This document shows, piece after piece, positions 1 through 8,165 of a DNA stretch of 64,000 bases. The notes under the pieces were generated by a model. It was not told the DNA's origin. It was given only the letters and a program-made list of their open reading frames with translations, and searched no databases. Position 1 is the stretch's first letter; every line of letters starts with the position of its first letter. The translations under genes were made by a program, and so were the position numbers. Origin of the DNA: Leucobacter sp042726155 (GTDB lineage: Bacteria; Actinomycetota; Actinomycetes; Actinomycetales; Microbacteriaceae). The stretch is from the NCBI RefSeq assembly GCF_042726155.1, contig NZ_JBHXHV010000002.1:505750-569749 (forward strand). Direction: 5' to 3'.

Positions 1-1
1 C

Positions 2-1060
2 TCGTACGGGCTCGCCGGAGCCGTCGAGCGCGATGTGCTCGACACCACCGATCGGGCGACCGCGATCGCGCAGCGGCGAGAACGACTCGCGCAGCTCGTC
101 ACCGGCGCTCAGGAGGTCTTCGTGAGCGCGACCGTTGTCGGGGTGGTGATTGCGAGCGCGTTTGCTGCCGGGGTAATCGGGGCGGGGGCGACTGGCGGAT
201 CCTCGCCAGTCACCCCCCTCTCTCCCTCCCTTCCCTTCTCACCCTTCTCTCCCGCGATGTTGCCCGCGATGATCGCGCTCGCGCTTGTCGGAGTCTCGGC
301 CGTGTCTGAGGTCGCGACGACGCTGACCCAGCTTCATCCGCTGGCGGCGAGCGCGGACCGGGTGCACCGGGCGCTGACGCGGGAGCCGGTCGTGGCCGAT
401 CACGGCGACGCCCAGCCGTTGCCCGACGGCGCGCTCGGGCTTCGCTTTGAGGCCGTGTCGTTCTCGTACGACGACCACACCAGCGCCGTCTCCGCGTGGT
501 CTGCCGAGGTGCTCCCCGGTGAGCACGTCGGCCTCGCTGGCCCCTCTGGCTCTGGAAAGAGCACGCTCGTCGCACTGGCGGCTCGACTGTGGGATCCCGA
601 CGCGGGAGCGATAGAGCTGTTCAACGCCGCGGGCGCGCGGGTTGCGCTGCAACGCGTCGACGATGTTGCGCTGCGCCGGGCCGTCGCCGTGGTCGATCAG
701 CAGGCGACCCTGTTTCACGGCACGGTGCGCGAGAACCTGTTTCGCGGTGCCGATTCGCTGCCCGACGAGGATCTTCTCGCTGCGCTCGAATGCGTCGGCG
801 CAATCTCGTGGGCGCCGCTCGACGGCGAGATCGGGCAGGGCGGGCTGGCGCTATCGGGCGGTCAACAGGCGCGTCTCGCCCTCGCGCGGGCGCTGGTGCG
901 ACAACCCCGAGTGCTGCTCGTAGACGAGGTCACCGCAAGCCTCGACCCCGAGACCGAGCGCGCGATCTCGAACGCGCTCGCGACGTTCCCCGGCACCGTG
1001 CTGATGGCCTCCCACAGGCCCGAGTCCCTAGCCCGCATGCCCCGCGTGCTCAAGATCTAG
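2..1060 (+). CDS. ABC exporter, ATP-binding C-terminal part (gene starts before the window)
   Basis: The frame is open to the first base, so the N-terminal membrane part lies outside the window. What remains is the end of a transmembrane domain (hydrophobic segments near residues 40-60 and 80-105) followed by a complete ATPase domain: Walker A GPSGSGKST, Q-loop VVDQQATLF, signature LSGGQQARLALARAL, Walker B VLLVDEVTASLD and H-loop MASHRP. The fused TM-NBD layout is that of an exporter half-molecule, acting in the cytoplasmic membrane. CydC-like thiol exporters share this shape, but nothing visible proves the substrate, so no symbol is given. The GTG at 35 is internal and unlikely to be the true start. 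Confidence 0.85.
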   Translation, partial: SYGLAGAVERDVLDTTDRATAIAQRRERLAQLVTGAQEVFVSATVVGVVIASAFAAGVIGAGATGGSSPVTPLSPSLPFSPFSPAMLPAMIALALVGVSAVSEVATTLTQLHPLAASADRVHRALTREPVVADHGDAQPLPDGALGLRFEAVSFSYDDHTSAVSAWSAEVLPGEHVGLAGPSGSGKSTLVALAARLWDPDAGAIELFNAAGARVALQRVDDVALRRAVAVVDQQATLFHGTVRENLFRGADSLPDEDLLAALECVGAISWAPLDGEIGQGGLALSGGQQARLALARALVRQPRVLLVDEVTASLDPETERAISNALATFPGTVLMASHRPESLARMPRVLKI

Positions 1061-1112
1061 CCCCTGCCCCTGCCCCCTCCCTGGGTTCGCCCCTCCCGGT
1101 TCGCCCCTCCGC

Positions 1113-1166
1113 GGGTGAGCAATTTTTGCCACTTTCAGCCCGCGAAGTGTCGAAAATTGCTCACCC
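1113..1166. repeat. Imperfect inverted repeat between ABC exporter and next gene
   Basis: Arms at 1113-1134 and 1145-1166 (GGGTGAGCAATTTT... and ...AAAATTGCTCACCC) pair over 22 bases with two mismatches around a 10-base loop. It sits 53 bases after the exporter stop, so it may act as a transcription terminator, but there is no clear T-tract and the long AT-centred arms also fit a dispersed palindromic element. The rest of 1061-1345 shows no gene. Confidence 0.6.
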
Positions 1167-1345
1167 TCGGGGCGCGCGGGGCGTGGAGGGGGGCGGGGGC
1201 GCGGAGAGCGGGCGATGCGCTCGTGATCTGCGTTGGGCAAGCTCTGAGCGGGTTAGTTTGGCTTGCCGAACGCGGATCGCTTGCGCAACGCCGCGCGCCG
1301 CAGCTCAACATGCACACCCTCCCGCACCCCTGGTTCAATAGTTCT

Positions 1346-1993
1346 ATGGGAAAGCGAGTCGGCGCCGAGATCTGGCCTGCGGTACACCTCGAGCGTCGGG
1401 CACTCATCGAAGACCTTGCCCACCTCGATCCCGCCCAGTGGCGTACCCCATCGCTCTGCGCCGGATGGAGTGTGCACGACGTACTCGCGCACCTCGTCGA
1501 CTCTGCGAAAACGACGCGACTCGGGTTCGTGCGCCGCATGCTCGCATCGCGCTTCGACTTTGACCGCGACAACGCTGTCGGGGTGGCACGCGAGCGGGCA
1601 GCCGATCCTGCGCTCACGCTCGCCTCGTTCCGAGCCGTCAGCGACAGCACCGCGACTCCACCTGCCGCGCTCGCGACGCGACTCGTCGAGGCGTTCGTGC
1701 ACGGTGAAGACATTCGCCAGCCACTCGGCATCGTCCGCAACTACCCGCCCGCGCACGTCGCGACAGCACTGCGATACCAAGTCGCCACGAGCATCAAAGT
1801 AGGCGGCGGCAGAGAGCTGGCTCGCGGCTCGCGGCTGATCGCAACAGACGCCGACTTCCAGCACGGCGAAGGCCCCGAGGTACGCGCGACCGCCATCTCT
1901 CTGCTGCTTGCGGTGTCTGGGCGGCCTATTGCGGCGGATCGCGTCGCGGGATCAGGGGCCTCAGCGTTCGTCGCGCGGGTAAACCGCGACTAG
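1346..1993 (+). CDS. Maleylpyruvate isomerase family, mycothiol-dependent-like protein
   Basis: 215 aa. The N-terminal half has the DinB/MDMPI four-helix pattern: an early block ending SLCAGWSVHDVLAHLVD, where the His in the VLAHL context is the usual metal-ligand position, and a later RLVEAFVHGEDIRQPLG block supplying the second His region. Families of this kind use mycothiol as a cofactor or transfer thiol in actinobacteria; the substrate cannot be read from sequence. The ATG at 1346 was chosen because the domain begins right after it; longer in-frame starts upstream run through the inverted repeat. Confidence 0.75.
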   Translation: MGKRVGAEIWPAVHLERRALIEDLAHLDPAQWRTPSLCAGWSVHDVLAHLVDSAKTTRLGFVRRMLASRFDFDRDNAVGVARERAADPALTLASFRAVSDSTATPPAALATRLVEAFVHGEDIRQPLGIVRNYPPAHVATALRYQVATSIKVGGGRELARGSRLIATDADFQHGEGPEVRATAISLLLAVSGRPIAADRVAGSGASAFVARVNRD

Positions 1994-2008
1994 CCCACAC
2001 CCACAATC

Positions 2009-2058
2009 GCAACCCAAGGGTTGCAAGATAGTCGTCGACCTGCAACACTTGGGTTGCA
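2009..2058. promoter_or_regulatory. Two palindromic operator-like sites upstream of SRPBCC-ArsR pair
   Basis: GCAACCCAAGGGTTGC (2009-2024) is a 7-bp inverted repeat around AA. TGCAACACTTGGGTTGCA (2041-2058) is the same sequence in reverse with one change. Their centres are 33 bp apart, about three helical turns, and the second lies 21 bp before the ATG of the SRPBCC gene. This fits two operators bound by the ArsR-type repressor encoded as the second gene (autoregulation); that is inference from position and symmetry. Confidence 0.6.
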
Positions 2059-2078
2059 CACCGATCTGAGGAGTCATC

Positions 2079-2507
2079 ATGCAAGATTCAATCGAACGCA
2101 CCATCGACATCGACGCGCCGCTCGAGCGGGTATGGAGCCTCGTCACTGACGCCGGGTGGTGGATACCGGTCGCCGCTCCGACTGAGCCAGTGCGCGCCGT
2201 CGGCGGCGTCGCGATTCGCGATTCGGAATGGGGGCGCTTTCCCGTCGAGGTCGTCGAATTGCGGCCCATGACCTACGCGTCGTTTCGGTGGGCAAGCCTC
2301 TTTCCGGGCGAGGACCTCACTCGCCATAACACCACTCTGATCGAGTTCACTCTTGAAGCATCAGGCGACGGGGTCCGCGTTTCAGTGCTTGAGACCGGCT
2401 TCTCACAGCTGGACGCTCCCGACGAGCTCAAGGCAAGGGAAATCGAGGCGAACTCCGGCGGCTGGACAGCTCAGCTCGACGTGCTGCGCGGCCTCGCCGA
2501 ATCCTGA
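2079..2507 (+). CDS. SRPBCC / AHSA1-like domain protein
   Basis: 142 aa forming one START-like SRPBCC fold of the Hsp90-activator-homologue (AHSA1) type: IERTIDIDAPLERVWSLVTD at the start is the typical first strand and helix, and the C-terminal long helix is near residues 120-140. Such proteins bind hydrophobic ligands in a helix-grip pocket; the ligand is unknown. It is preceded by GAGGAG six bases before the ATG, and followed 14 bases later by an ArsR regulator, an arrangement very common for this family. The pair is probably one operon controlled by the palindromes upstream. Confidence 0.8.
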   Translation: MQDSIERTIDIDAPLERVWSLVTDAGWWIPVAAPTEPVRAVGGVAIRDSEWGRFPVEVVELRPMTYASFRWASLFPGEDLTRHNTTLIEFTLEASGDGVRVSVLETGFSQLDAPDELKAREIEANSGGWTAQLDVLRGLAES

Positions 2508-2521
2508 GTTCAGGTCATACA

Positions 2522-2836
2522 GTGAGCGTCGAATCCGTGCTCGTCGCACTCGCCGACCCGACGCGCCGCAGCGTGCTCGAAGCCCTCGCGACGCGCCCTG
2601 CGGCGAGCGCATCGGCGCTCGCGCGAGAGCTGCCGATCAGTCGACAGATGGTGCTCAAGCACCTGTCGGTGCTCGCTGAATCCGGGCTTGTCCAGTCGGC
2701 GCGCGTCGGCCGCGAGGTTCTGTTCCAGGTGCGCAGCGCCCCCCTCACCGAGGCCGCCAACTGGATGTCGTCACTCGCAACACAGTGGGACGCCCGCCTG
2801 CTTGACCTGAAACTGCGGGCCGAGCAGAGCGAATAG
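2522..2836 (+). CDS. ArsR-family winged-helix repressor
   Basis: 104 aa. It has the ArsR fold: ALADPTRRSVLEAL opens the domain, SASALARELPISRQMVLKHLSVL is the helix-turn-helix, and LVQSARVGREVLFQV is the beta wing. No Cys pair of the metal-sensing type is visible, so it probably does not sense arsenic; this subgroup usually accompanies SRPBCC proteins. It starts at GTG 2522 and is likely translated with the preceding gene. The operators at 2009-2058 are its probable binding sites. The following 2837-3117 holds no recognisable gene. Confidence 0.85.
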   Translation: MSVESVLVALADPTRRSVLEALATRPAASASALARELPISRQMVLKHLSVLAESGLVQSARVGREVLFQVRSAPLTEAANWMSSLATQWDARLLDLKLRAEQSE

Positions 2837-3117
2837 TGCACGTCCGCGCCTAACGCGCGAGTTCCGCTGGGCCCGCGTTGCTCGCCGAGCCCCTCCCTTC
2901 TCACCGAACCCCTACCGATATACACACAATCCGCGAGGGGCTCGGCGGTACCTAAGGGGCTCGACGACGTTGGAGCGGGTCGGCGACATGAGCTGCGCAC
3001 CGCGCGTAACCGAACCGCCCCACAACCCTGCTAACGTCACCCGTGCGAACAAAACCTCGCACAAACCACACGCGCACAAACGCGCACACGCCCACACCGC
3101 AGGCAGGAGCCCCCTCG

Positions 3118-3645
3118 ATGACTGACGTGCACATCAGGGCCGCCGAGAGCGCCGACCTCGAGATGATCACGGCGATCCACAATGATGCCGTGGCCCACAC
3201 CACCGCGATCTGGAATGAAGAGACCGTCGACCTCGCTGACCGCAAGCGCTGGTTCGCAGACCGCGCGACGGCCGGAACCCCCGTGCTCGTCGCCGTCGAC
3301 GACAGCGGCGTGCTGGGCTACGCGACGTACGCACAGTGGCGCCCGCACAGCGGCTACCGCCACACGGTGGAGCACTCCGTGTATGTGCGCTCGGGCGAGC
3401 GGGGCAGAGGGGTGGGCCGATCCTTACTTGAATCTCTGATCGAGCACGCGCGAGCCGCGGGAGTGCACGTGATGGTCGCGGCGGTCGAGAGCAGCAATCT
3501 CGGTTCGATCGTGTTGCACAAGCGCCTCGATTTCTTGCAGGTGGGGCGCATGCCGCAGGTCGGCGCGAAGTTCGGGCGGTGGCTCGATCTCACGCTGCTG
3601 CAGCTCATCCTCGACGATCGCCCGATGCCCGACGTGGTCGCCTGA
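3118..3645 (+). CDS. GNAT N-acetyltransferase, phosphinothricin acetyltransferase-like
   Basis: 175 aa. One Gcn5-related acetyltransferase domain starting at IRAAESADLEMITAIHNDAV. The acetyl-CoA pyrophosphate loop is GERGRGVGRSLLESL (R-G-x-G-x-G/A), and VESSNLGSIVLHKRLDF is the typical end of the fold in the Pat/Bar/MnaT subgroup, which acetylates small amines such as phosphinothricin or methionine sulfone. The ATG at 3118 follows CAGGAG; the longer upstream frame is Thr/His-rich and not domain-like. The stop lies two bases before pnuC. The substrate is not determined. Confidence 0.85.
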   Translation: MTDVHIRAAESADLEMITAIHNDAVAHTTAIWNEETVDLADRKRWFADRATAGTPVLVAVDDSGVLGYATYAQWRPHSGYRHTVEHSVYVRSGERGRGVGRSLLESLIEHARAAGVHVMVAAVESSNLGSIVLHKRLDFLQVGRMPQVGAKFGRWLDLTLLQLILDDRPMPDVVA

Positions 3646-3647
3646 TC

Positions 3648-4349
3648 ATGGCGGTGCTGCACTGGCTCGTTGAGCTCTTCAACTCGCAGTGGACGCTTCC
3701 CGGCGGCCAGACGCTGCTGGTGCGCGAGGTCGTCGGCAACGTGTTCGGTCTCGCGAGCGCGCTCGGCGGCATGCGCCGCAAGATCTGGGCGTGGCCGGTC
3801 GGAATCGTCGGGAATCTGCTGCTGCTCACGGTGTTTCTGGGGTCGATTCTCAATCCGGATCACACGCTCCCCCACCTGCTCGGCCAGGCCGGCCGCCAGG
3901 TGATGTTCATCGCTGTGGCGGTCTACGGCTGGGTGCGCTGGCGGCAGGCATCGTCGACCGGCGGCCGCATCACCCCACATTGGGCACCCACGGGCGCGCG
4001 GATCGGCCTGGTGCTCGTGCTGGTGGTCGGCACCGTCGCACTGACTCCCCTCTTCCGCGCACTCGGATCGTGGGAACCGGTCTGGGCCGACGCGTGGACG
4101 TTCGTCGGCTCGCTGCTCGCGACCTACGGTATGGCGAAGGGGTGGACTGAATTCTGGCTGATCTGGATCGCCGTCGACGTCGTCGGCGTGCCCCTACTTT
4201 TCAGCTCTGGCTTCTACGCGACCGGCCTGATGTACGTGTTCTACGGCGTCTTCACAGCGATCGGGTTTGTGGTCTGGTGCCGGGCCCAGGCGAGCGCGAA
4301 ACCGCAGGTCGACACGATAGTTCCGGATCCGCGTCCGCACTCCGAGTAG
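3648..4349 (+). CDS. pnuC: Nicotinamide riboside/mononucleotide transporter PnuC
   Basis: 233 aa, mostly membrane-embedded with about seven hydrophobic segments. PnuC hallmarks are visible: the early KIWAWPVGIVGN segment (W-x-x-G-x-x-x-N) and the late repeat WTEFWLIWIAVDVVGVPLLF followed by YVFYGVFTAIGFVVW. PnuC imports nicotinamide riboside by facilitated diffusion, trapped inside by phosphorylation. No NadR kinase is adjacent. It begins two bases after the acetyltransferase stop, so the two are probably cotranscribed, though a functional link is not evident. Confidence 0.85.
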   Translation: MAVLHWLVELFNSQWTLPGGQTLLVREVVGNVFGLASALGGMRRKIWAWPVGIVGNLLLLTVFLGSILNPDHTLPHLLGQAGRQVMFIAVAVYGWVRWRQASSTGGRITPHWAPTGARIGLVLVLVVGTVALTPLFRALGSWEPVWADAWTFVGSLLATYGMAKGWTEFWLIWIAVDVVGVPLLFSSGFYATGLMYVFYGVFTAIGFVVWCRAQASAKPQVDTIVPDPRPHSE

Positions 4350-4449
4350 ACGCCGTGCCGAGGCACTGGCCCGGAACCGCTCACGTCGAATGTGTCGGTG
4401 AGTGTCGACGATGTTTGCCAGGGTGCGCCGCGTCGTCTTTCATGGGGGC

Positions 4450-5877
4450 ATGACCCGCCAAATCCGCTTCAATGCGTTCGATATGAACTGCGTCGCCCAC
4501 CAGTCGTCTGGACTGTGGCGGCACCCAGAGGATCGCTCGCGCCAGTACAACACGCTCGGCTACTGGACTGAACTCGCGAAGCTGCTGGAGAGCGCAACGT
4601 TCGACGGGATCTTCATCGCCGACGTGCTGGGAACCTACGACGTGTACGGGGGCACGAACGAGGCGGCGATCCGAAACGGCGCGCAGGTGCCGGTGAACGA
4701 TCCGATCCTGCTCGTGAGCGCTATGGCCGCGGTCACCGAGCACCTGGGATTCGGCATCACCGCGGGAACCGCCTACGAACACCCGTACCCGTTCGCACGC
4801 CGCATCAGCACCCTCGATCATTTGACGCAGGGGCGGATCGGCTGGAACGTCGTGACCGGCTACCTGCCGAGCGCGGCTCGCAATCTCGGGCAGGAGGATC
4901 AGCTCGCGCACGACGACCGCTACGACTACGCCGACGAGTACGTCGAGGTGCTGTACAAGCTGTGGGAGGGGTCGTGGGAGGACGACGCGGTCGTGGAGGA
5001 TCGAGAACGCGGCATCTTTACCGACCCGGCGAAGGTGCACCCGATCGAACACCGGGGCACACACTTCAGCGTGCCCGGCATTCACATCTCGGAGCCGTCG
5101 CCGCAACGCACCCCGGTGATTTACCAGGCCGGCGCGAGCCCGCGCGGGGTGCGCTTTGCGTCGGAGAACGCAGAGGCGATTTTCGTCGCGGCGCCGTCGA
5201 AGGAGGTGCTCGCGGGCACGGTGAAGCGCATCCGCGACGCGCTCGAAGATGCCGGACGCGGACGCTACGACGCCCGCATCTACACGCTGCTCACCGTGAT
5301 CACGGCCGAGACCTCGGAGGAGGCCGCGGCGAAGCACGCCGACTACCTGTCGTACGCGAGCTCGGAGGGCGCGCTGACGTTCATGTCGGGCTGGATGGGC
5401 GTCGACCTCTCGCAGTACGCCGACGATGACCTCGTCGCCGGCGTCGAATCGAACGCGATTCAGTCGGTACTGCAGCATCTTAAAGAGGAGGCGGATCTCG
5501 GCCGCGAGTGGACCGTCGGAGACCTCGGCCGCCGCAACGCGATCGGCGGGCTCGGCCCCACTGTCGTCGGCTCGGGCGAGGAGATCGCAGACGAGCTGCA
5601 GGCGTGGGTCGAAGTGGCCGACGTCGACGGCTTCAACCTTGCGTACGCGGTGACGCCGGGAACGTGGCAAGACGTGATTGACCACGTGATTCCGGTGCTG
5701 CGGGAGCGCGGCGCCTACCCCTCCGAATACACCCCGGGAACGCTCCGCAACAAGCTCCAGGGCAAGGGCGACCGAGTCCCGGACACGGTGAAGGCGGCGA
5801 GGTACCGCGTGGGGGCTGGGGTTGGAGTTGGAGCTGGAGCTGGAACTGGAACTGGAGGCGACAGAAACTCCGCCTAA
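4450..5877 (+). CDS. Flavin-dependent monooxygenase, NtaA/SnaA/DszA family (LLM class)
   Basis: 475 aa bacterial luciferase-like monooxygenase. It starts TRQIRFNAFDMNCVAHQSSG, and carries GRIGWNVVTGYLPSAARNLG and DDRYDYADEYVEVLYKLWEG, all typical of the NtaA/DmoA/SnaA branch, which uses FMNH2 from a separate reductase to oxidise chelators, sulfides or dibenzothiophene sulfone. No reductase gene is adjacent. The ATG at 4450 was chosen after a G-rich ribosome site; an ATG at 4402 is also open. The C-terminus is odd: it runs through a 6-base microsatellite (GGAGTT/GGAGCT/GGAACT) giving a Gly/Val/Ala/Thr tail, and its last codons and stop lie inside a dispersed palindromic repeat (5854-5895). Confidence 0.85.
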   Translation: MTRQIRFNAFDMNCVAHQSSGLWRHPEDRSRQYNTLGYWTELAKLLESATFDGIFIADVLGTYDVYGGTNEAAIRNGAQVPVNDPILLVSAMAAVTEHLGFGITAGTAYEHPYPFARRISTLDHLTQGRIGWNVVTGYLPSAARNLGQEDQLAHDDRYDYADEYVEVLYKLWEGSWEDDAVVEDRERGIFTDPAKVHPIEHRGTHFSVPGIHISEPSPQRTPVIYQAGASPRGVRFASENAEAIFVAAPSKEVLAGTVKRIRDALEDAGRGRYDARIYTLLTVITAETSEEAAAKHADYLSYASSEGALTFMSGWMGVDLSQYADDDLVAGVESNAIQSVLQHLKEEADLGREWTVGDLGRRNAIGGLGPTVVGSGEEIADELQAWVEVADVDGFNLAYAVTPGTWQDVIDHVIPVLRERGAYPSEYTPGTLRNKLQGKGDRVPDTVKAARYRVGAGVGVGAGAGTGTGGDRNSA

Positions 5878-5895
5878 AACGCCCGTATGCACGGA
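5854..5895 (+). repeat. Dispersed 42-bp element, copy A
   Basis: It contains GGCGACAGAAACTCCGCCT followed by AAAACGCCCGTATGCACGGA. A reverse-complement copy with one mismatch is at 8166-8207, and the first 17 bases recur in both arms of the palindrome at 5941-5991. The element supplies the stop codon of the monooxygenase gene. It resembles a REP/MITE-like unit without coding capacity. Confidence 0.8.
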
Positions 5896-5940
5896 CTTAT
5901 TGTCGCCTCGAGGTTGGCTGGGTTGCGCTTACCCCGGAGA

Positions 5941-5991
5941 GGCGACAGAAACTCCGCTTCTGAGGCCGTTTTAGGCGGAGTTTCTGTCGCC
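5941..5991. repeat. Perfect inverted repeat built from two half-elements
   Basis: Arms GGCGACAGAAACTCCGC (5941-5957) and its exact reverse complement (5975-5991) are separated by 17 bases. This paired form of the 42-bp element could fold into a strong hairpin between the convergent-like gene end at 5877 and the next gene at 6070, so it may also terminate transcription. Confidence 0.8.
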
Positions 5992-6069
5992 GCTAGGAGC
6001 GCCACCCCGGGGCCTCGAGTACCGGCCGGACACCGCATAAAATAAGCGCACCGCCGACAAGGAGGAGCC

Positions 6070-6618
6070 ATGACCGAACCAGGCACACCCGAGCTCACCG
6101 CGTTGCAACAACGGGTGGGGCGACTCGAGCGCCTGCTCGAGAACGCGTACGCGGCCGTTGTTACGGTGATCTTGATGGCGGGCCTGATCGTGCCATTTTT
6201 CACCGAGCACGACACGACGGGTGATTCCTTCGTGGACACCCCGTGGTCGATTGCCCGCATGGTGTTTGCACCGCCGTCCCCAAACGATGGATCGGCCGGG
6301 GACGCCCCGGTGGTGGTCGCAATCATCATCGGGTTCATTGGTCTTGCGATAGTGGCGATCGCCGTCATCGCGATGGCCTGGAGCTTGGCGAATCGTGACG
6401 CGAGCACGCAGCGGCAGCTGGCGTTTGGCCGGGTGCTCCTCACACTCGGAATAATTGGATCCTTGGTTCCCGTGATCTTCTCCGCCATGGCTGCCAGCGG
6501 CGAGAGCAACGATTCTCCGGGATGGGGCGGGGTGGTTCTGCTCATCGGTATGCTCGGCGCGATCCCCCTGTTTCGACAGCGAAGCCGCGTCGGGCCCGGG
6601 TTCTCGCTCACCGGCTGA
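6070..6618 (+). CDS. Four-TM membrane protein of unknown function
   Basis: 182 aa. A short N-terminal coiled-coil-like helix (LQQRVGRLERLLENAY) precedes four hydrophobic segments near residues 30-48, 80-108, 120-142 and 155-168, with a loop rich in Asp/Ser/Pro between the first two. No known motif was recognised. It is preceded by GGAGGAG six bases before the ATG. It lies between two palindromic elements with the DUF4259 gene downstream on the same strand. Confidence 0.65.
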   Translation: MTEPGTPELTALQQRVGRLERLLENAYAAVVTVILMAGLIVPFFTEHDTTGDSFVDTPWSIARMVFAPPSPNDGSAGDAPVVVAIIIGFIGLAIVAIAVIAMAWSLANRDASTQRQLAFGRVLLTLGIIGSLVPVIFSAMAASGESNDSPGWGGVVLLIGMLGAIPLFRQRSRVGPGFSLTG

Positions 6619-6659
6619 CGGGTCTCGACCGTCGGCCACTGCCCCGCTACGCTTCCCCT

Positions 6660-7010
6660 ATGGGTGTTTCTGGAGCAGGCAATTTCGAAGACGACTCGGC
6701 GCTCGATCAGCTCGGGCACTTCGTGCAGGGCATCGTCGACGAGATCGAGTCAGCGATCGAAAATGAGTCTCTCGAACCCGACGAAGACGCCGGTGCGTGG
6801 CTGCCATGCCAGGTCGAGATTCTGACACTCTTGGCGAAGAATTTTGGCGCGACGCTTCCGCCAGCGGCCACGATCGAACACTGGCGCGACGAATACATCT
6901 GCGTGTGGGAAGAGTACATTGACGAACTCGAACCCGATGACGACTACCGTGCCGACCGTCGCAGCACACTCGACCGCACCTTCGCCGAGGCCATCGCCGC
7001 CACCCGATAG
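6660..7010 (+). CDS. DUF4259-like protein
   Basis: 116 aa, strongly acidic. The opening MGVSGAGNFEDDSALDQL matches the G-x-G-x-F-E-x-D-x-A-L-D pattern of DUF4259 proteins. The later segment WEEYIDELEPDDDYRADRRSTLDRTF is the other conserved block of that family. Function is unknown in the family. The ATG at 6660 places the family motif right at the N-terminus; the longer frame upstream overlaps the preceding gene and has no support. Confidence 0.7.
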   Translation: MGVSGAGNFEDDSALDQLGHFVQGIVDEIESAIENESLEPDEDAGAWLPCQVEILTLLAKNFGATLPPAATIEHWRDEYICVWEEYIDELEPDDDYRADRRSTLDRTFAEAIAATR

Positions 7011-7037
7011 CACTCGCGAGATTCGCTACTTATATCA

Positions 7038-7061
7038 CTCTTGACTTATATAAGCCAAGAG
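7038..7061 (+). promoter_or_regulatory. 24-bp near-perfect palindrome over promoter of ArsR gene
   Basis: CTCTTGACTTATATAAGCCAAGAG has 11 of 12 symmetric base pairs. Its centre TATATA (7047-7052) could be a -10 box placing transcription start at about 7060, i.e. on the GTG at 7061. This would be a repressor site covering the promoter of a leaderless mRNA for the ArsR regulator; the promoter assignment is inference. Confidence 0.55.
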
Positions 7062-7468
7062 TGAACAATGGTGGCATGCACGCACTCGATGTTCTCGGAG
7101 ACCCCGTGCGGCGACGCATCCTCGAGTTGGTCGCCGAGGGTGAGACCCCTGCTGGCGCGGTCGCTGAGGTGATCCGCCAAGAATTTGGCATCAGCCAGCC
7201 CGCGGTGTCGCAGCATCTGCGCGTGCTGCGAGAGAACGGCTTTTTGACCGTGCGCCCCGAGGGCGCCCGTCGCCTGTATGCGGTCGACGCACGAGGTCCG
7301 CACGAGGCGGCCGATTGGCTTACGCCGTTCGAGCAATTCTGGCGTGGGCCGCTCGCAGCCCTCGACACCGAACTCGCCCGCGGCAGGCGACAGCGCCGGC
7401 TCGCGGGCGACCCTGAAGCATCTCCGCTCCCCGACCGCACCCCACGAAAGCGAGACACCCATGGTTGA
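7061..7468 (+). CDS. ArsR-family winged-helix repressor
   Basis: 135 aa. The winged-helix domain runs from ALDVLGDPVRRRILELV through the recognition helix FGISQPAVSQHLRVLRENG to the wing VRPEGARRLYAV. No metal-binding Cys is present. The start is uncertain: GTG 7061 would suit a leaderless transcript from the palindromic promoter, while ATG 7076 (MHALDVLGDP...) matches the usual family start. The gene overlaps the following SRPBCC gene by eight bases, so the two are translationally coupled: the same regulator/SRPBCC pairing as at 2.1-2.8 kb but with reversed gene order. Confidence 0.85.
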   Translation: MNNGGMHALDVLGDPVRRRILELVAEGETPAGAVAEVIRQEFGISQPAVSQHLRVLRENGFLTVRPEGARRLYAVDARGPHEAADWLTPFEQFWRGPLAALDTELARGRRQRRLAGDPEASPLPDRTPRKRDTHG

Positions 7469-8129
7469 CGTATCACAACAGACTGCCGGCGTAACACGCA
7501 CGCTGCGCGACAATGAGATCGACGGCGAACCCGCTCACGTGCAGACGCTCGTGCAGCACTACGGTGCCGGCATCGATGACGTGTGGAACGCGGTAACGAC
7601 GGCGGATCGCATCACGCGCTGGTTCCTCCCCGTTTCAGGCGAGCTGCAGCTTGGCGGCCGCTATCAGTTCGAGGGCAATGCGGGCGGCGAGATCCTCGAG
7701 TGCAGCCCGCCCGCCGACGGTGCCGCGAGCTATCGCGTGACCTGGGAGATGGGTGGCGGGGTGACCTGGCTGACCATTCGGTGCACCGCCGACGGTCCCG
7801 ACCACACGACCGTCGAGCTTGAGCACACTGCGCGCGCCGGCGACATTCCGGCGGGCATGTGGGAGACCTTCGGGCCGGGCGCGACTGGTGTCGGCTGGGA
7901 TGGCGGCATGCTCGGCCTGGCCCTGCACCTCGGCGAGGTCGAGGGATCGCTCGCGCCCGACGAGGCGGCCGCGTGGGCGCTCACCGACGAGGGAAAGTCG
8001 TTCTATCGAGCAGCCGCCGATGGTTGGGCATTGGCGCACGTCGCCGCAGGCGCCGATCCCGAAACGGCCCAGCGCGCGGCAAACGCAACGTACGGCTTCT
8101 ACACCGGCACCGCGGCGGGCGAGGGGTAG
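7461..8129 (+). CDS. SRPBCC / AHSA1-like domain protein
   Basis: 222 aa. The SRPBCC signature is clear from VQHYGAGIDDVWNAVTTADR through RWFLPVSGELQLGGRYQFE, and the characteristic GVGWDGGMLGLALHL block is found in the larger AHSA1-like proteins that accompany ArsR repressors. A C-terminal helical extension (residues 165-222) carries YRAAADGWALAHVAAG. It probably binds a small hydrophobic molecule; the ligand is not known. It begins inside the end of the ArsR gene (8-base overlap) and is followed by dispersed repeat copy C. Confidence 0.8.
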   Translation: MVDVSQQTAGVTRTLRDNEIDGEPAHVQTLVQHYGAGIDDVWNAVTTADRITRWFLPVSGELQLGGRYQFEGNAGGEILECSPPADGAASYRVTWEMGGGVTWLTIRCTADGPDHTTVELEHTARAGDIPAGMWETFGPGATGVGWDGGMLGLALHLGEVEGSLAPDEAAAWALTDEGKSFYRAAADGWALAHVAAGADPETAQRAANATYGFYTGTAAGEG

Positions 8130-8165
8130 GGGTAGGGGCCGAGACCGCCCCCCACCCCTCGGAGC

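Noticed and set aside
4381..5892. Long minus-strand open frame with a Ser-rich start opposite the monooxygenase
   Set aside because: It mirrors the codon periodicity of the real gene on the other strand, has no domain pattern, and its start lies in the palindromic repeat.
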